64,000 nt of DNA from Pseudomonas sp. JAI120 (GTDB lineage: Bacteria; Pseudomonadota; Gammaproteobacteria; Pseudomonadales; Pseudomonadaceae). Under the pieces are notes generated by a model. It did not search any database. It had not been told where the DNA came from and saw only the letters and a list, made by a program, of their open reading frames with translations. The stretch is from the NCBI RefSeq assembly GCF_014207255.1, contig NZ_JACHCZ010000001.1, forward strand, positions 124,001 to 188,000, in the 5' to 3' direction. Both the position numbers and the translations under genes were made by a program. Below, piece after piece: positions 51,817-61,665 of the stretch (within the stretch, counting starts at the first letter, position 1; the number at the start of each line of letters is the position of its first letter).

Positions 51817-53961
51817 ATGGCCCAGCCCATGAACATGGATGATGTGCTGCAGACTTTCATTGCCGAAAGTCGCGAGCTTCTGTTGCAAATGGAAGATGCG
51901 CTGCTGCAGATCGAGAAGTCGCCGCAGGACCTGGACACTATCAACGGCCTGTTCCGCGTGGCCCACACCATCAAAGGCTCGGCCGGCCTGTTTGGCTTGA
52001 TGCCGATCGTTGAGTTCACCCATGTCGCCGAAAGCGTGCTGGACCGGGTGCGCAGCCTGGAGGTGCGCGTCGATGAGGCGCTGAGTGCGTTGTTTCTCGA
52101 CGCCCGCGACCATATCGGCCAATTGATTGACCTGTTGGCCGAGGACGGCAACCTGGATCGCTTGGATGAACCGCTGCGGGCGCAGGGTCAATCGCTCATT
52201 GAGCGGCTGTCGCTGTATCTGGAGGCGGCGGTCTCGGCGCCAGCGCCGGCCCTTCAAGCGACGTCGCCGGCGGATGAGCAGGGCGGCAGTCCCGGCCATT
52301 GGCATTTGTCCCTGCGCTTTGGCCCGGATGTGTTGCGCAATGGCATGGACCCCTTGGCGTTCCTGCGTTACCTGAGCACGCTGGGGCGTTTGCTGCACAC
52401 CGTTACCTTGTTCGATGGCTTGCCACCCCTGGCCGCCATGGACGCGGAAACCAACTACCTGGGGTTTGAACTCGCACTGGCCAGCGACGCCCCCCTTGAG
52501 GTGATCGACGGTGCCTTTGATTTTGTCCGCGAGGACGCGCTCGTGCAGATCCTCGCACCACACGCCACGGTGCAGGCATGTCGCGCCCATCTCGACGCAC
52601 TACCCGAAGACAATGCCGGGCTGCTCGAGCTGTTGGTGCGTTGCGGCACACTGACCGAGGCCCAGGCCTTGCTCGTGACCCAGGACGCTGAGCCCGCACC
52701 GGTCGAGACGCGCAGTGAGCCTGATGCCCAGGATCCGACGACGCCGTTGATCAAGGCCGGCAAGGCTGCGGCGAGCAACGAAGCCAGCCTGATTCGGGTC
52801 GATGCCGCCAAGCTGGACCAACTGATCAACCTGGTCGGTGAGCTGATCATCGCCGGTGCCGGCGCCAACCTGGTGGCGGTGCGCAGCGGCATCGGCGAGA
52901 TGATCGAAGCCACCAGCCTGTTATCGCGATTGGTTGAGGAAGTACGCGACTCGGCACTGACCCTGCGCATGGTGCAGATCGGCGCGACCTTCACGCGGTT
53001 CCAGCGTGTGGTGCGGGACGTCTCCAAAGAGTTGGGCAAGGACATTGTGCTGCACATCGGCGGCGGTGAGACCGAGCTGGACAAGACCGTCGTCGAACGC
53101 ATCGGCGACCCGCTGACCCATTTGGTGCGCAATGCCATGGACCACGGCATCGAGCCGGCGGCGACGCGGCTCCAGCGGGGCAAGCCGGCCCAGGGCACGG
53201 TACGCCTGAACGCCTATCACGAATCCGGCAGCATCGTGATTGAGGTGTCCGACGACGGCGGCGGCCTGGCCAAGGACAAGATCCTGGCCAAGGCCCGTGA
53301 GCGCGGCTTGGTGGGAGAGGGCCAGCAGCCGTCGGACAAAGACATTCTGAATTTGATCTTCGAGCCGGGATTCTCCACCGCCGACCAGGTCAGCAACCTG
53401 TCCGGCCGTGGCGTGGGCATGGACGTGGTGAAGCGCAATATTACGGCGTTGCGCGGCAGCGTCAGCCTCGAGAGTGAACTGGGGCAGGGCACGACTGTGC
53501 GCATCCGCCTGCCGCTGACGCTGGCAATCATTGACGGCTTTCTGATCGGGGTGGGCAAGGCTTCCTATGTCATTCCGCTGAATATGGTCGAGGAGTGCAT
53601 CGAGCTGGCGCCTCAGGCGGGAGCCGAAACCGATTACCTGGACCTGCGCGGGGATGTGCTGCCGATCCTGCGGTTAAGGGACCTGTTTGATGTGCAAGAG
53701 CCCGGAGGCAACCGCGAGAACGTGGTCGTCGTGCAATACGCAGGCCTGCGGGCCGGCCTGGTGGTAGATCGCTTGCAGGGGGAGTTTCAAACCGTGATCA
53801 AACCACTCGGCAAAGTGTTTGGTGACGCCCATGGGCTGGGCGGTTTCACGATCCTCGGCAGCGGAACCGTCGCCCTGATTCTGGACATACCCAATTTGCT
53901 GGGACGTATTGCCAAGGAAGCCACCCACCGTTCGATCCCCAATTCTTTATCGACTCAATGA
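51817..53961 (+). CDS. cheA: chemotaxis histidine kinase CheA
   Basis: A 714-residue CheA. The P1 phosphotransfer domain has H50 in [11 protein letters not shown] poorly conserved middle (about 150-310) stands where the CheY-binding P2 domain would be. Then come the dimer domain ([17 protein letters not shown]), the ATPase domain ([12 protein letters not shown], then D-D-G-G-G-L and G-R-G-V-G-M-D-V-V), and the CheW-like P5 at the C terminus. A GGAG site precedes ATG 51817. It pairs with the two CheW proteins and two transducers encoded here. Confidence 0.95.
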   Translation: MAQPMNMDDVLQTFIAESRELLLQMEDALLQIEKSPQDLDTINGLFRVAHTIKGSAGLFGLMPIVEFTHVAESVLDRVRSLEVRVDEALSALFLDARDHIGQLIDLLAEDGNLDRLDEPLRAQGQSLIERLSLYLEAAVSAPAPALQATSPADEQGGSPGHWHLSLRFGPDVLRNGMDPLAFLRYLSTLGRLLHTVTLFDGLPPLAAMDAETNYLGFELALASDAPLEVIDGAFDFVREDALVQILAPHATVQACRAHLDALPEDNAGLLELLVRCGTLTEAQALLVTQDAEPAPVETRSEPDAQDPTTPLIKAGKAAASNEASLIRVDAAKLDQLINLVGELIIAGAGANLVAVRSGIGEMIEATSLLSRLVEEVRDSALTLRMVQIGATFTRFQRVVRDVSKELGKDIVLHIGGGETELDKTVVERIGDPLTHLVRNAMDHGIEPAATRLQRGKPAQGTVRLNAYHESGSIVIEVSDDGGGLAKDKILAKARERGLVGEGQQPSDKDILNLIFEPGFSTADQVSNLSGRGVGMDVVKRNITALRGSVSLESELGQGTTVRIRLPLTLAIIDGFLIGVGKASYVIPLNMVEECIELAPQAGAETDYLDLRGDVLPILRLRDLFDVQEPGGNRENVVVVQYAGLRAGLVVDRLQGEFQTVIKPLGKVFGDAHGLGGFTILGSGTVALILDIPNLLGRIAKEATHRSIPNSLSTQ

Positions 53962-53984
53962 AGCGTCATCAGGAGTGCCTCGCC

Positions 53985-56402
53985 ATGACCGTTATCAGAA
54001 ACATCATGTTGTTGGTTTTCACGGCAATGCTGGGTGTCGTCGTGTTGGGTGGCACCAGCCTGTATCTGGCTGGTGAAATCAAGACGAGCGCCAGCTATGC
54101 CAACGTCAATACGGTGCCCAGCCTGCTGGAAATCGACCGTGCCGCAACAGCGTTCACCGACCTTCACGCCTTGCAATGGCAGCGCTTGAACGATCCCGGA
54201 AAAAATCTGGTCCCCAGTTACGCGGACAGCGTGGCACAGGACTTCAGTGTGGTTGGCAAAGCCCTGGATCGCTATCAGGCCGAGTTGACCTCCGACGAGC
54301 ATGACGCGTCGCTGTTGAAACAACTGCGTGGTCACTTGGCTGAGTTCGCTGCCTTGCAGGCGCGTTTCGACAAGCTTATCGACAACGGTGATCAAGCCTC
54401 GGCCCGTACATTGATTGAGACGAGCCAACCGTTGCAGACCACGGTGATTTCAGCGATCAGTGAGCTGCGCGAATACAACCTGGAGCTGGGGCGAAAAGGC
54501 CAATTGCAAGCCACCGCCATCGAGAAGAATGCGCGCTACATCATCCTGTTGGTGAGCGGCCTGACTCTGTTCGCAACCATCCTGGTCGGCACCTTGCTCG
54601 GGCGTAACCTGATGCGCCGGCTCGGTGCCGAACCGACCGTGGTGCAAGCCTATGCGGCACGTCTATCGGCTGGCGAGCTGAATGCCAAGGCGACGCTCAA
54701 GCAGGGCGACACCACCAGCCTGATGGCGAGCATGCAGCAGTTGGGCGCGAACCTGCACGCGTTGATCGTGGAGATGGACCGTATGTCCAGTGAACACGAC
54801 AAGGGCGAGATCGACGCACAGATCGATGCCGGCCGCTTTCATGGCAGTTACCGCTCCATGGCCCAGGGCATCAACGATATGGTCAACGGCCACATCGCGG
54901 TGAAGAAAAAAGCCATGGCCTGCATACGCTCCTTTGGTAACGGTGATCTGTCTGCACCCCTGGAACAATTCCCCGGCAAAAAGGCCTTTATCAACGAAAA
55001 CATCGAGCTGCTGCGCACCAACATCCTGGCGCTGATCAATGAAATGCAGCACATGTCCAGCGAGCATGAAAAAGGTGACATTGACGTCATGATTGACGTC
55101 GAGCGGTTCGCGGGCTCGTACCGTGATATCGGCCAGGGTATCAATGAGATGGTCAACGGCCATATCAGCGTGAAGAAAAAAGCCATGGCCTGTATTCGCG
55201 CGTTCGGCGAGGGTGATTTGTCCGCTCCGCTGGAGCAGTTCCCCGGCAAAAAGGCCTTTATCAACGAAAACATCGAGCAACTGCGCGCCAATATCCTGGC
55301 CCTTGTCGAGGACACCAGCCAGATCAGTGACAGTGCGCTGATCGGCAAGCTGGACACCCGGCCTGACGTGGCCCGGCACCAGGGGGATTTCCGCCGCATC
55401 ATCGTCGGGATCAATGGTTCTCTGGACGCAATCATCGTACCGATTACCGAGGCCATGGACGTGTTGTCGGCGATGTCCGGTGGCGACCTGACTCGCACCA
55501 TTACCGGTGACTACCAGGGCAAGTTCCTCGAGCTGAAGAACTCGGTCAACGACACGGTGGAAAAACTCTCGGAAATCATCGGCGAAGTGCGCGGGTCAGC
55601 GGACTCGCTGTCGAGTGCCTCGGAAGAGATCTCCGCCACCGCCCAAAGCATGGCTCAGTCGGCTTCCGAGCAAGCGGCATCGGTCGAACAGACCTCGTCG
55701 TCGATGGAGCAAATGTCGGCGTCCATTTCCCAGAACACCGAAAATGCCAAGGTCACCGACGGCATGGCGGGTAAAGCCAACAAGGAAGCGTCGGAAGGCG
55801 GTCGTGCCGTGAAGGACACCGTGGCAGCGATGAAAACCATCGCCGAAAAAATCGGCATCGTCGATTCCATCGCCTACCAGACCAACTTGCTGGCGCTCAA
55901 CGCAGCGATCGAAGCGGCACGGGCCGGCGAGCACGGCAAAGGCTTCGCGGTGGTCGCGGCCGAAGTGCGCAAACTGGCGGAGCGCAGCCAGATCGCCGCA
56001 CAGGAAATCAGTGAAGTGGCCAAGAACAGCGTGGCCTTGGCCGAGCGGGCGGGCAACTTGCTGGACGAGATAGTGCCTTCGATTGCCAAGACCTCCGACC
56101 TGGTGCAGGAAATTGCGGCTGCGTCGGAAGAGCAATCCATCGGTTCCGAGCAAATCAACAGCGCAATGTCGCAGATGAGCCAACTGACCCAGCAAAACGC
56201 GTCGGCCTCCGAGGAGCTGGCGGCGACGGCCGAGGAAATGAGTGGCCAGGCCGAGCAGCTGCAGGAACTCATGGGGTTTTTCACCGTGCAAAGCAAACGT
56301 GCCGGACGCAATGTCTCGACGCCCCAGATCAGCCGCGCGATGTCCACGCAGGACCATGACAGTCGCTCCTTGGACGGCGGTTTCGTCCGCTTTGGGAGTT
56401 GA
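53985..56402 (+). CDS. methyl-accepting chemotaxis protein with tandem HAMP-like repeats
   Basis: An 805-residue transducer. TM1 is at about 5-25, a helical periplasmic ligand domain spans about 30-180, and TM2 is at about 185-207, followed by HAMP. Two near-identical 90-residue units and a third diverged one (containing [13 protein letters not shown]) then form a poly-HAMP-like relay at about 262-525. The signalling hairpin tip is at about 630-665 ([19 protein letters not shown]). The C terminus lacks the W-x-x-F pentapeptide used to tether CheR. ATG 53985 is preferred for its AGGAG site; ATG 53958 overlaps the cheA stop. Confidence 0.92.
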   Translation: MTVIRNIMLLVFTAMLGVVVLGGTSLYLAGEIKTSASYANVNTVPSLLEIDRAATAFTDLHALQWQRLNDPGKNLVPSYADSVAQDFSVVGKALDRYQAELTSDEHDASLLKQLRGHLAEFAALQARFDKLIDNGDQASARTLIETSQPLQTTVISAISELREYNLELGRKGQLQATAIEKNARYIILLVSGLTLFATILVGTLLGRNLMRRLGAEPTVVQAYAARLSAGELNAKATLKQGDTTSLMASMQQLGANLHALIVEMDRMSSEHDKGEIDAQIDAGRFHGSYRSMAQGINDMVNGHIAVKKKAMACIRSFGNGDLSAPLEQFPGKKAFINENIELLRTNILALINEMQHMSSEHEKGDIDVMIDVERFAGSYRDIGQGINEMVNGHISVKKKAMACIRAFGEGDLSAPLEQFPGKKAFINENIEQLRANILALVEDTSQISDSALIGKLDTRPDVARHQGDFRRIIVGINGSLDAIIVPITEAMDVLSAMSGGDLTRTITGDYQGKFLELKNSVNDTVEKLSEIIGEVRGSADSLSSASEEISATAQSMAQSASEQAASVEQTSSSMEQMSASISQNTENAKVTDGMAGKANKEASEGGRAVKDTVAAMKTIAEKIGIVDSIAYQTNLLALNAAIEAARAGEHGKGFAVVAAEVRKLAERSQIAAQEISEVAKNSVALAERAGNLLDEIVPSIAKTSDLVQEIAAASEEQSIGSEQINSAMSQMSQLTQQNASASEELAATAEEMSGQAEQLQELMGFFTVQSKRAGRNVSTPQISRAMSTQDHDSRSLDGGFVRFGS
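54772..55311 (+). repeat. tandem 270-bp intragenic repeat (2 copies)
   Basis: Two direct copies with an exact 270-base (90-codon) period lie inside the transducer gene. Identical anchors are GTGAAGAAAAAAGCCATGGC at 54900 and 55170, and TTCCCCGGCAAAAAGGCC at 54969 and 55239. The near identity at DNA level points to a fairly recent duplication or to ongoing conversion. Confidence 0.9.
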
Positions 56403-56405
56403 CCC

Positions 56406-56918
56406 ATGGGCACCTCAGCGGTCAGGCAGGGCGCTGTCGAACCTGCGCCGCCAGTGGATGAACCGTTGCAGTACCTGACCTTCCTGGCGGCTCAGGAGAT
56501 GTACGCGGTCAATACCCTGAGTGTTCGTGAAATCATCGAATACAACCAGGTGACCACCGTACCGATGATGCCGGCATTCCTGCGGGGGGTCATCAATCTG
56601 CGCGGCTCAGTGGTGCCGGTCGTGGACCTCAAGGCACGCTTTGACAAGGGGACGACGGAACTGGGCAGTCGGACCTGCATCGTCATCCTTGAGGCCGCGA
56701 AGGAGGGCGAATCCCAGGTCCTGGGGGTGGTGGTGGATTCGGTCAGCGAAGTCATCGAGATACTCGACATTGATATCAAGCCCGCACCGGCGTTCGGCAA
56801 TCATATTCGCACCGACTTCATCCGGGGGATGACCAAGGTGCGAGGCGAGTTCGTCACGCTCCTGCAGATCGAGCATGTGCTGTGTGTCGATGAGATGGCC
56901 GGCCTGATGTCTGTTTGA
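56406..56918 (+). CDS. cheW: CheW coupling protein 1
   Basis: A 170-residue CheW with the usual features: Y-L-T-F-L-A-A-Q-E-M-Y-A-V at the start of the fold, V-R-E-I-I-E-Y, L-R-G-V-I-N-L-R-G-S-V-V-P-V-V-D-L and V-D-S-V-S-E-V. It links transducers to CheA. It begins 3 bases after the transducer stop. It is about 60% similar by eye to the second CheW encoded immediately downstream. Confidence 0.92.
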   Translation: MGTSAVRQGAVEPAPPVDEPLQYLTFLAAQEMYAVNTLSVREIIEYNQVTTVPMMPAFLRGVINLRGSVVPVVDLKARFDKGTTELGSRTCIVILEAAKEGESQVLGVVVDSVSEVIEILDIDIKPAPAFGNHIRTDFIRGMTKVRGEFVTLLQIEHVLCVDEMAGLMSV

Positions 56919-56973
56919 CGAGCACACCAGCGCCTGCGGGCGTGACTGGAAAGTATTTGATCCGAGGTGAATC

Positions 56974-57498
56974 ATGGCCCTACCCATCGACAGTCCAGGC
57001 AATGCCACAGTATCGAGCCCGAGCCAGTACCTAACCTTTGTGCTGGGGGAGGAGATGTTTGCCGTGGGCACGCTCAACGTCCGGGAAATCATCGAATACG
57101 GGCCGATCACCAGCGTGCCGTTGCTGCCTCCCAGCATACGCGGGGTGATTAATCTGCGTGGCGCGGCGGTCCCCGTGCTCGACCTGGGGGTGCGCTTTCG
57201 CGGCGAACGCACGGTGCAGACCCCAAGGACCTGCTTTGTGATCATCGAGGTACAGGCCAATGCCCAGCGCAAACCGGTGGGCATCATCGTCGATGCGGTC
57301 AGCGAGGTACTGGAGATCGCCGATCAGGATATAGAGCCTTCGTTGAATTTCGGTACCGATGTGAGGGCCGATTTTTTACTGGGTATCGGCAAGCTGGAAA
57401 GCGGTTTTGTGCTGTTACTGGACATCGGTCGCGTGTTGTCCCTGGAACAGGTCGATGCGCTGTCCAACCTTGAGTCTTCGCTACCTTCGATCGCCTGA
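56974..57498 (+). CDS. cheW: CheW coupling protein 2
   Basis: A 174-residue CheW paralogue with Y-L-T-F-V-L-G-E-E-M-F-A-V, V-R-E-I-I-E-Y-G-P-I, I-R-G-V-I-N-L-R-G-A-A-V-P-V-L-D-L and V-D-A-V-S-E-V-L-E-I. A GAGG site precedes ATG 56974. Two tandem CheW genes may let the array couple to two transducer types, for example the short and the long transducer of this operon; that is inference. Confidence 0.92.
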   Translation: MALPIDSPGNATVSSPSQYLTFVLGEEMFAVGTLNVREIIEYGPITSVPLLPPSIRGVINLRGAAVPVLDLGVRFRGERTVQTPRTCFVIIEVQANAQRKPVGIIVDAVSEVLEIADQDIEPSLNFGTDVRADFLLGIGKLESGFVLLLDIGRVLSLEQVDALSNLESSLPSIA

Positions 57499-57519
57499 GT
57501 GTGCTGTGGGAATGTCCTT

Positions 57520-58323
57520 ATGAACGTGATCCTTTCTGACGCCGAGTTCGCGCAGTTTCGTGACCTCATTTACCAAATCGCGGGCATCAGCCTGTCCGAT
57601 GCCAAAAAACAGTTGGTGAGCACTCGCCTGGCCAAGCGCTTGCAGGTGCTCACGCTCAACACTTACGGCGCTTACTACAGGGTGTTGATGAAGGACAGCG
57701 CGGAGTTGCAGGTGGCGGTGGATCTGCTGACGACCAACGAAACCTACTTTTTTCGTGAGCCCAAGCATTTTGATTTCCTGCGTGATGTAGCGTTGCCCGA
57801 ACTGCGTGGCAGCGGACCGTTGCGCATATGGAGTGGCGCGTGCTCGACCGGTGAAGAACCCTATACCCTGGCGATGGTCCTGGCTGACAACCTCGCCGGC
57901 CGGCCCTGGGAGATTGTCGCATCGGACATTAGCAGCCGGGTGTTGGACAAAGCCCGCCTTGGGCGTTATCCCCTCGACGGCACACGTGGCATCCCTGAGG
58001 CGCTGCTGAACAAGTATTGCCTCAAGGGCGTGGGAGCCAACCACGGTTGTTTCATGGTCGACCCGGCGCTGGCGGCAAAGATCAATTTCCAGTCGATCAA
58101 TCTGAACAACCCGCTGCCGAAACTGGGGATGTTTGATGTGATCTTCCTGCGCAACGTGATGATCTATTTTGACAACGACACCAAAGTGCAAGTGGTCAAG
58201 CGACTGATCAGCCACTTGAAGCCGGGCGGGTACTTTCTGGTCAGCCATTCGGAGAGCCTCAACGGCATTACCGACCAGCTGCGACTGGTCAAGCCTTCCA
58301 TCTACCGGAGGCCACATGCCTGA
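57520..58323 (+). CDS. cheR: chemotaxis methyltransferase CheR
   Basis: A 267-residue CheR that methylates glutamates on transducers using SAM. The N-terminal helical domain (F-A-Q-F-R-D-L-I-Y-Q-I-A-G-I-S-L) is followed by T-N-E-T-Y-F-F-R-E and the SAM loop W-S-G-A-C-S-T-G-E-E-P-Y. The F-L-R-N-V-M-I-Y-F motif and the C-terminal S-E-S-L-N segment complete the family pattern. There is no TPR extension. ATG 57520 is chosen; a GTG at 57499 directly follows the cheW stop and adds 7 residues. Confidence 0.93.
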   Translation: MNVILSDAEFAQFRDLIYQIAGISLSDAKKQLVSTRLAKRLQVLTLNTYGAYYRVLMKDSAELQVAVDLLTTNETYFFREPKHFDFLRDVALPELRGSGPLRIWSGACSTGEEPYTLAMVLADNLAGRPWEIVASDISSRVLDKARLGRYPLDGTRGIPEALLNKYCLKGVGANHGCFMVDPALAAKINFQSINLNNPLPKLGMFDVIFLRNVMIYFDNDTKVQVVKRLISHLKPGGYFLVSHSESLNGITDQLRLVKPSIYRRPHA

Positions 58324-58834
58324 CAGCCGACCGTCCAACGAGGTGTTCCTGAATCCTGGCGATTGGTTTTTCGGCTCGGGTGCGATTCACCTACGTACGG
58401 TGCTGGGGTCGTGTGTTGCCTTGGTGTTCTGGCATCCCCGGCGCTTGCTGGGGGGCATGTGTCACTACCTGCTGCCACAGCGCGCCGTGGCCAAACCCGG
58501 CGTCCTGGATGGTCGCTACGGCAATGAGGCGTTTGAATTGTTGCTCGCTCGAATACAGTCGATCAAGGCCCGGCCTGCTGAGTTCAGGATCAGCGTATTT
58601 GGCGGCGGGAACATGTTTCCTGGGTTTGTGCGCTCGGACAACGATTACGTCGGCCAGCGCAATGTCGAGCAGGCCATGCGCCTGCTCGATCTGCATCATT
58701 TGCAGTGTCAACACTTTCATGTGGAAGGCGTGGGTTATCGGACCATTGTGTTCGATCTCACCAGCGGCGAAATAGAACTCAACTACCTGGCCTTGCGAAC
58801 CCCTAGCAGCCCTCATGGAGAGCGTGCGACATGA
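58316..58834 (+). CDS. cheD: chemoreceptor glutamine deamidase CheD
   Basis: A 172-residue CheD, which deamidates glutamines on transducers and in some species interacts with CheC or CheY. The catalytic cysteine is in L-G-S-C-V-A-L and the histidine in M-C-H-Y-L-L-P, with the conserved T before the cysteine (L-R-T-V-L-G-S-C). It overlaps the cheR stop by 8 bases and the cheB start by 4. Confidence 0.93.
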   Translation: MPDSRPSNEVFLNPGDWFFGSGAIHLRTVLGSCVALVFWHPRRLLGGMCHYLLPQRAVAKPGVLDGRYGNEAFELLLARIQSIKARPAEFRISVFGGGNMFPGFVRSDNDYVGQRNVEQAMRLLDLHHLQCQHFHVEGVGYRTIVFDLTSGEIELNYLALRTPSSPHGERAT

Positions 58835-59901
58835 GCCTTATCAAAGTGCTGATCATTGATGATTCCGCCGTTGTGCGTCAGGTGCTGACGGCGACCCTGG
58901 GGCAAGACCCCGCTATTGAGGTGATCGGCGCGGCGGCAGACCCGGTGTTTGCCATGGACAAGATGAACAAGCAATGGCCGGATGTGATTGTGTTGGACGT
59001 CGAGATGCCACGGATGGATGGCATTACGTTCCTGAAGAAGTTGATGGCCGAACGCCCCACGCCCGTGGTCATCTGCTCCACGCTGACCGAAAAGGGCGCG
59101 GCCACGACCATGCAGGCCCTGGCGGCCGGCGCGGTCAGTATTGTGACCAAGCCACAACTCAACCTGCGTCAGTTTCTGACCGACAGTTCTGATGAATTGG
59201 CGGGCGCCGTCAAGGCCGCTGCGCGGGCCAACATGAAGCGTATGGTGCCGTCCAGTGAACGGGTACCGGCAAGGCTGACGGCCGACGTCATATTGCCCGC
59301 GGGTACCCAGGCGATGGCGCGCACCACCGAGAACATTGTCGCCATTGGTACGTCCACGGGCGGCACCCAAGCCCTGGAGTTGGTGTTGACCGCCTTGCCC
59401 AGGGTTTGCCCGGGAATCGTGATCGTGCAGCACATGCCCGAACACTTCACCGCTGCGTTTGCCGAGCGCCTCAATCGACTGTGCGAGATCGAGGTCAGGG
59501 AGGCGAAGAACGGTGACCGGGTTATCCCCGGTTGCGCGCTGATTGCCCCCGGTGGCCGACATATGGTGCTCAAGCGCAGCGGCGCCCAATACCAGGTGGA
59601 AATTGTCGACGGTCCGCCGGTCAGCCGCCATCGACCTTCGGTTGATGTGCTGTTTCGTTCGGTTGCCCGCAGTGCCGGCAGTAACGCGTTGGGGATCATC
59701 ATGACGGGGATGGGCGACGATGGCGCCCGGGGCCTGAAGGAAATGCACGACAACGGTGCCCGCACCCTGGGCCAGGATGAAGAGTCCTGTGTGGTGTATG
59801 GCATGCCCAAGGAGGCGTTCAAGCTGGGTGCCGTGGAGCGTGAGTTGCCCCTTGAGCAGATCTCGGCGGCCATTCTGCAATCCATGCATCAGCGCCGCTG
59901 A
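58831..59901 (+). CDS. cheB: chemotaxis methylesterase CheB
   Basis: A 356-residue CheB with a receiver domain (D10-D11, phospho-acceptor D56 in V-L-D-V-E-M-P) and a C-terminal methylesterase. The catalytic serine is in G-T-S-T-G-G-T-Q, the histidine in V-Q-H-M-P-E-H-F-T and the aspartate in G-M-G-D-D-G-A. It removes methyl groups placed by CheR and is activated by CheA. It is the last gene of the operon and converges on the acyl-CoA synthetase gene. Confidence 0.95.
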   Translation: MSLIKVLIIDDSAVVRQVLTATLGQDPAIEVIGAAADPVFAMDKMNKQWPDVIVLDVEMPRMDGITFLKKLMAERPTPVVICSTLTEKGAATTMQALAAGAVSIVTKPQLNLRQFLTDSSDELAGAVKAAARANMKRMVPSSERVPARLTADVILPAGTQAMARTTENIVAIGTSTGGTQALELVLTALPRVCPGIVIVQHMPEHFTAAFAERLNRLCEIEVREAKNGDRVIPGCALIAPGGRHMVLKRSGAQYQVEIVDGPPVSRHRPSVDVLFRSVARSAGSNALGIIMTGMGDDGARGLKEMHDNGARTLGQDEESCVVYGMPKEAFKLGAVERELPLEQISAAILQSMHQRR

Positions 59902-59931
59902 CTGTTCAGCCTGGGCATAACGGCCACGCTT

Positions 59932-61572
59932 TCATGCATCGAGCGCCTGCTGCCGGGCAATTTCCTGATTGCGCAGAATGAAGCGCTGTAACTTGCCACT
60001 GGGGGTCTTGGGGAGCTGGTCGACGAACTCCACTTCCCGGGGATAAGCATGCGCGGCCAGGCGTTCCCGCACATGCAGGCGCAGTACTTCGGCCAGCTCG
60101 GCACTCGGCTGATACTGGCTGCCGAGTACGACAAAGGCTTTGATCAGCTCGGTGCGCTGCGGGTCGGGCTTGCCGATCACCGCCGCTTCGATCACCGCCG
60201 GGTGTTCGATCAGCGCGCTCTCGACGTCGAACGGCCCGACGCGGTAGCCGGACGTGGTGATCACATCATCGTTGCGGCCAACGAAGCTGATACTGCCGTC
60301 GTCATTCAGTTCCACACTGTCGCCGCTGAGGTAATAGCGGCCCACAAAGGCCCGAGTGGGCATACCCAGGTAGCCGTCGAACCAGCAAAGGGGCGAGCGC
60401 TCGCGATCCACCGCCAGGACGCCCGGCTGACCCGCCGGCAATTCCCGATGCGCCTCATCCAGCACGACGATGCGGTAACCGGGCACCGCATAACCCGCCG
60501 AGCCCTCACGGACCGGGTGACGCAAACCATGGTGATTGCACAACACCATGCCGATTTCCGTCTGGCCGTAATGGTCGTGAATGGTCACGCCGAGTTGCTC
60601 GGCAAACCAACGGATCACGTGTGGGTTGAGCGGCTCGCCGGCACTGCTGACGGCACGCAGGCGGCCGCGCACGGCGCCGGCGAACGCTGCGCCTTCGGCA
60701 ATCAACAGGCGATAAGCCGTGGGTGAGCCGGCCAGATGGGTGATTGCGTACTTGGCAAGGACTCGGCACGTGCTCTCCACCGTGAAAGGGCCGTTGTAGA
60801 ACAGCGTGGCATGACCACACGCCAGCGGGCCGGTCACTGCGTAATACAGGCCATAGGCCCAGCCGGGATCGGCCAGGTTCCAGAAGCGGTCGTCCTCACG
60901 CAGGCCAATCGAATCGCGCATATAGCCCTTGAAGGCCAGCATGGCGCGCAACGGCACTTCCAGCGGCTTGGCCGGCCCCGTGGTACCCGATGTGCACATG
61001 AGCAGGAACGGCGCGTCGGCGTCCAGCAGCACCGGTTCGCATTCTGCGCCCTGGCAGTCCAGGGTGCTCCAGAACGGGTAATCGCTTGGGTTTTGCGGGC
61101 AGTCGCCGGTGATGACGACGCTTGGGCAGTTGGCAATCTCATCCAGCTTGGGACGGTTTTGGGGATCCGTTACGATCCAGCGCGCGTTGGAGCAGCCCAA
61201 TCGTTGCTCGATCGCCTTGGGACCAAATGCGGTGAAGAGCGGCTGATAGACCGCGCCCACCCGCCAGGTCCCCAAGATGGCAATCAGCAGTTCAACCGTG
61301 CGTGGCATCAGGCCGGCAACGCGGTCGCCCGGTTTTACCCCTTGCTCGCGCAAAAAATGACCGAAGCGTGCAGCGCTGGCCTGCAACTGGCTGAATGTGT
61401 ATTGCGTGGCGCTGCCATCCTGCGCTTCGCAATACAACGCCACGGCGTCGTCGTGGGCGTGTCGGTCGCAGCATTCGACGCAGGCGTTCAGGGCAGTGAG
61501 GTCGCCGTGCAAAGCCCGCTCGGCGGTCTGCTGGTAATTGAAGGATGTGGCCACAGCTTGATAATCACGCAT
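59932..61572 (-). CDS. AMP-forming acyl-CoA synthetase (acetyl-CoA synthetase-like)
   Basis: A 546-residue enzyme of the ANL adenylation superfamily. The phosphate loop is C-T-S-G-T-T-G-P-A-K-P near residue 193. The A5-like motif is H-D-H-Y-G-Q-T-E, and the hinge is in G-R-N-D-D-V-I-T-T-S-G-Y-R-V-G-P. The C-terminal catalytic lysine is in P-K-T-P-S-G-K-L-Q-R. It activates a carboxylic acid to an acyl-CoA via an adenylate; acetate, propionate or a medium-chain acid are possible and cannot be told apart here. An AGG site precedes ATG 61572. No clear operon partner is present. Confidence 0.9.
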   Translation of the reverse strand: MRDYQAVATSFNYQQTAERALHGDLTALNACVECCDRHAHDDAVALYCEAQDGSATQYTFSQLQASAARFGHFLREQGVKPGDRVAGLMPRTVELLIAILGTWRVGAVYQPLFTAFGPKAIEQRLGCSNARWIVTDPQNRPKLDEIANCPSVVITGDCPQNPSDYPFWSTLDCQGAECEPVLLDADAPFLLMCTSGTTGPAKPLEVPLRAMLAFKGYMRDSIGLREDDRFWNLADPGWAYGLYYAVTGPLACGHATLFYNGPFTVESTCRVLAKYAITHLAGSPTAYRLLIAEGAAFAGAVRGRLRAVSSAGEPLNPHVIRWFAEQLGVTIHDHYGQTEIGMVLCNHHGLRHPVREGSAGYAVPGYRIVVLDEAHRELPAGQPGVLAVDRERSPLCWFDGYLGMPTRAFVGRYYLSGDSVELNDDGSISFVGRNDDVITTSGYRVGPFDVESALIEHPAVIEAAVIGKPDPQRTELIKAFVVLGSQYQPSAELAEVLRLHVRERLAAHAYPREVEFVDQLPKTPSGKLQRFILRNQEIARQQALDA

Positions 61573-61665
61573 AACGATACCTGGTTCTTATTGTTGGGTG
61601 TGTACTGCCAATAGTTGCGTTGCCCACGACTTGCCCATTGAACGACGACGCGTCGCTGAGGGGGG

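Noticed and set aside
54772-55311. Possible CRISPR or mobile repeat because of the tandem identity
   Set aside because: There are only two long in-frame copies inside one coding region with a codon-multiple period, so it is a protein domain duplication.
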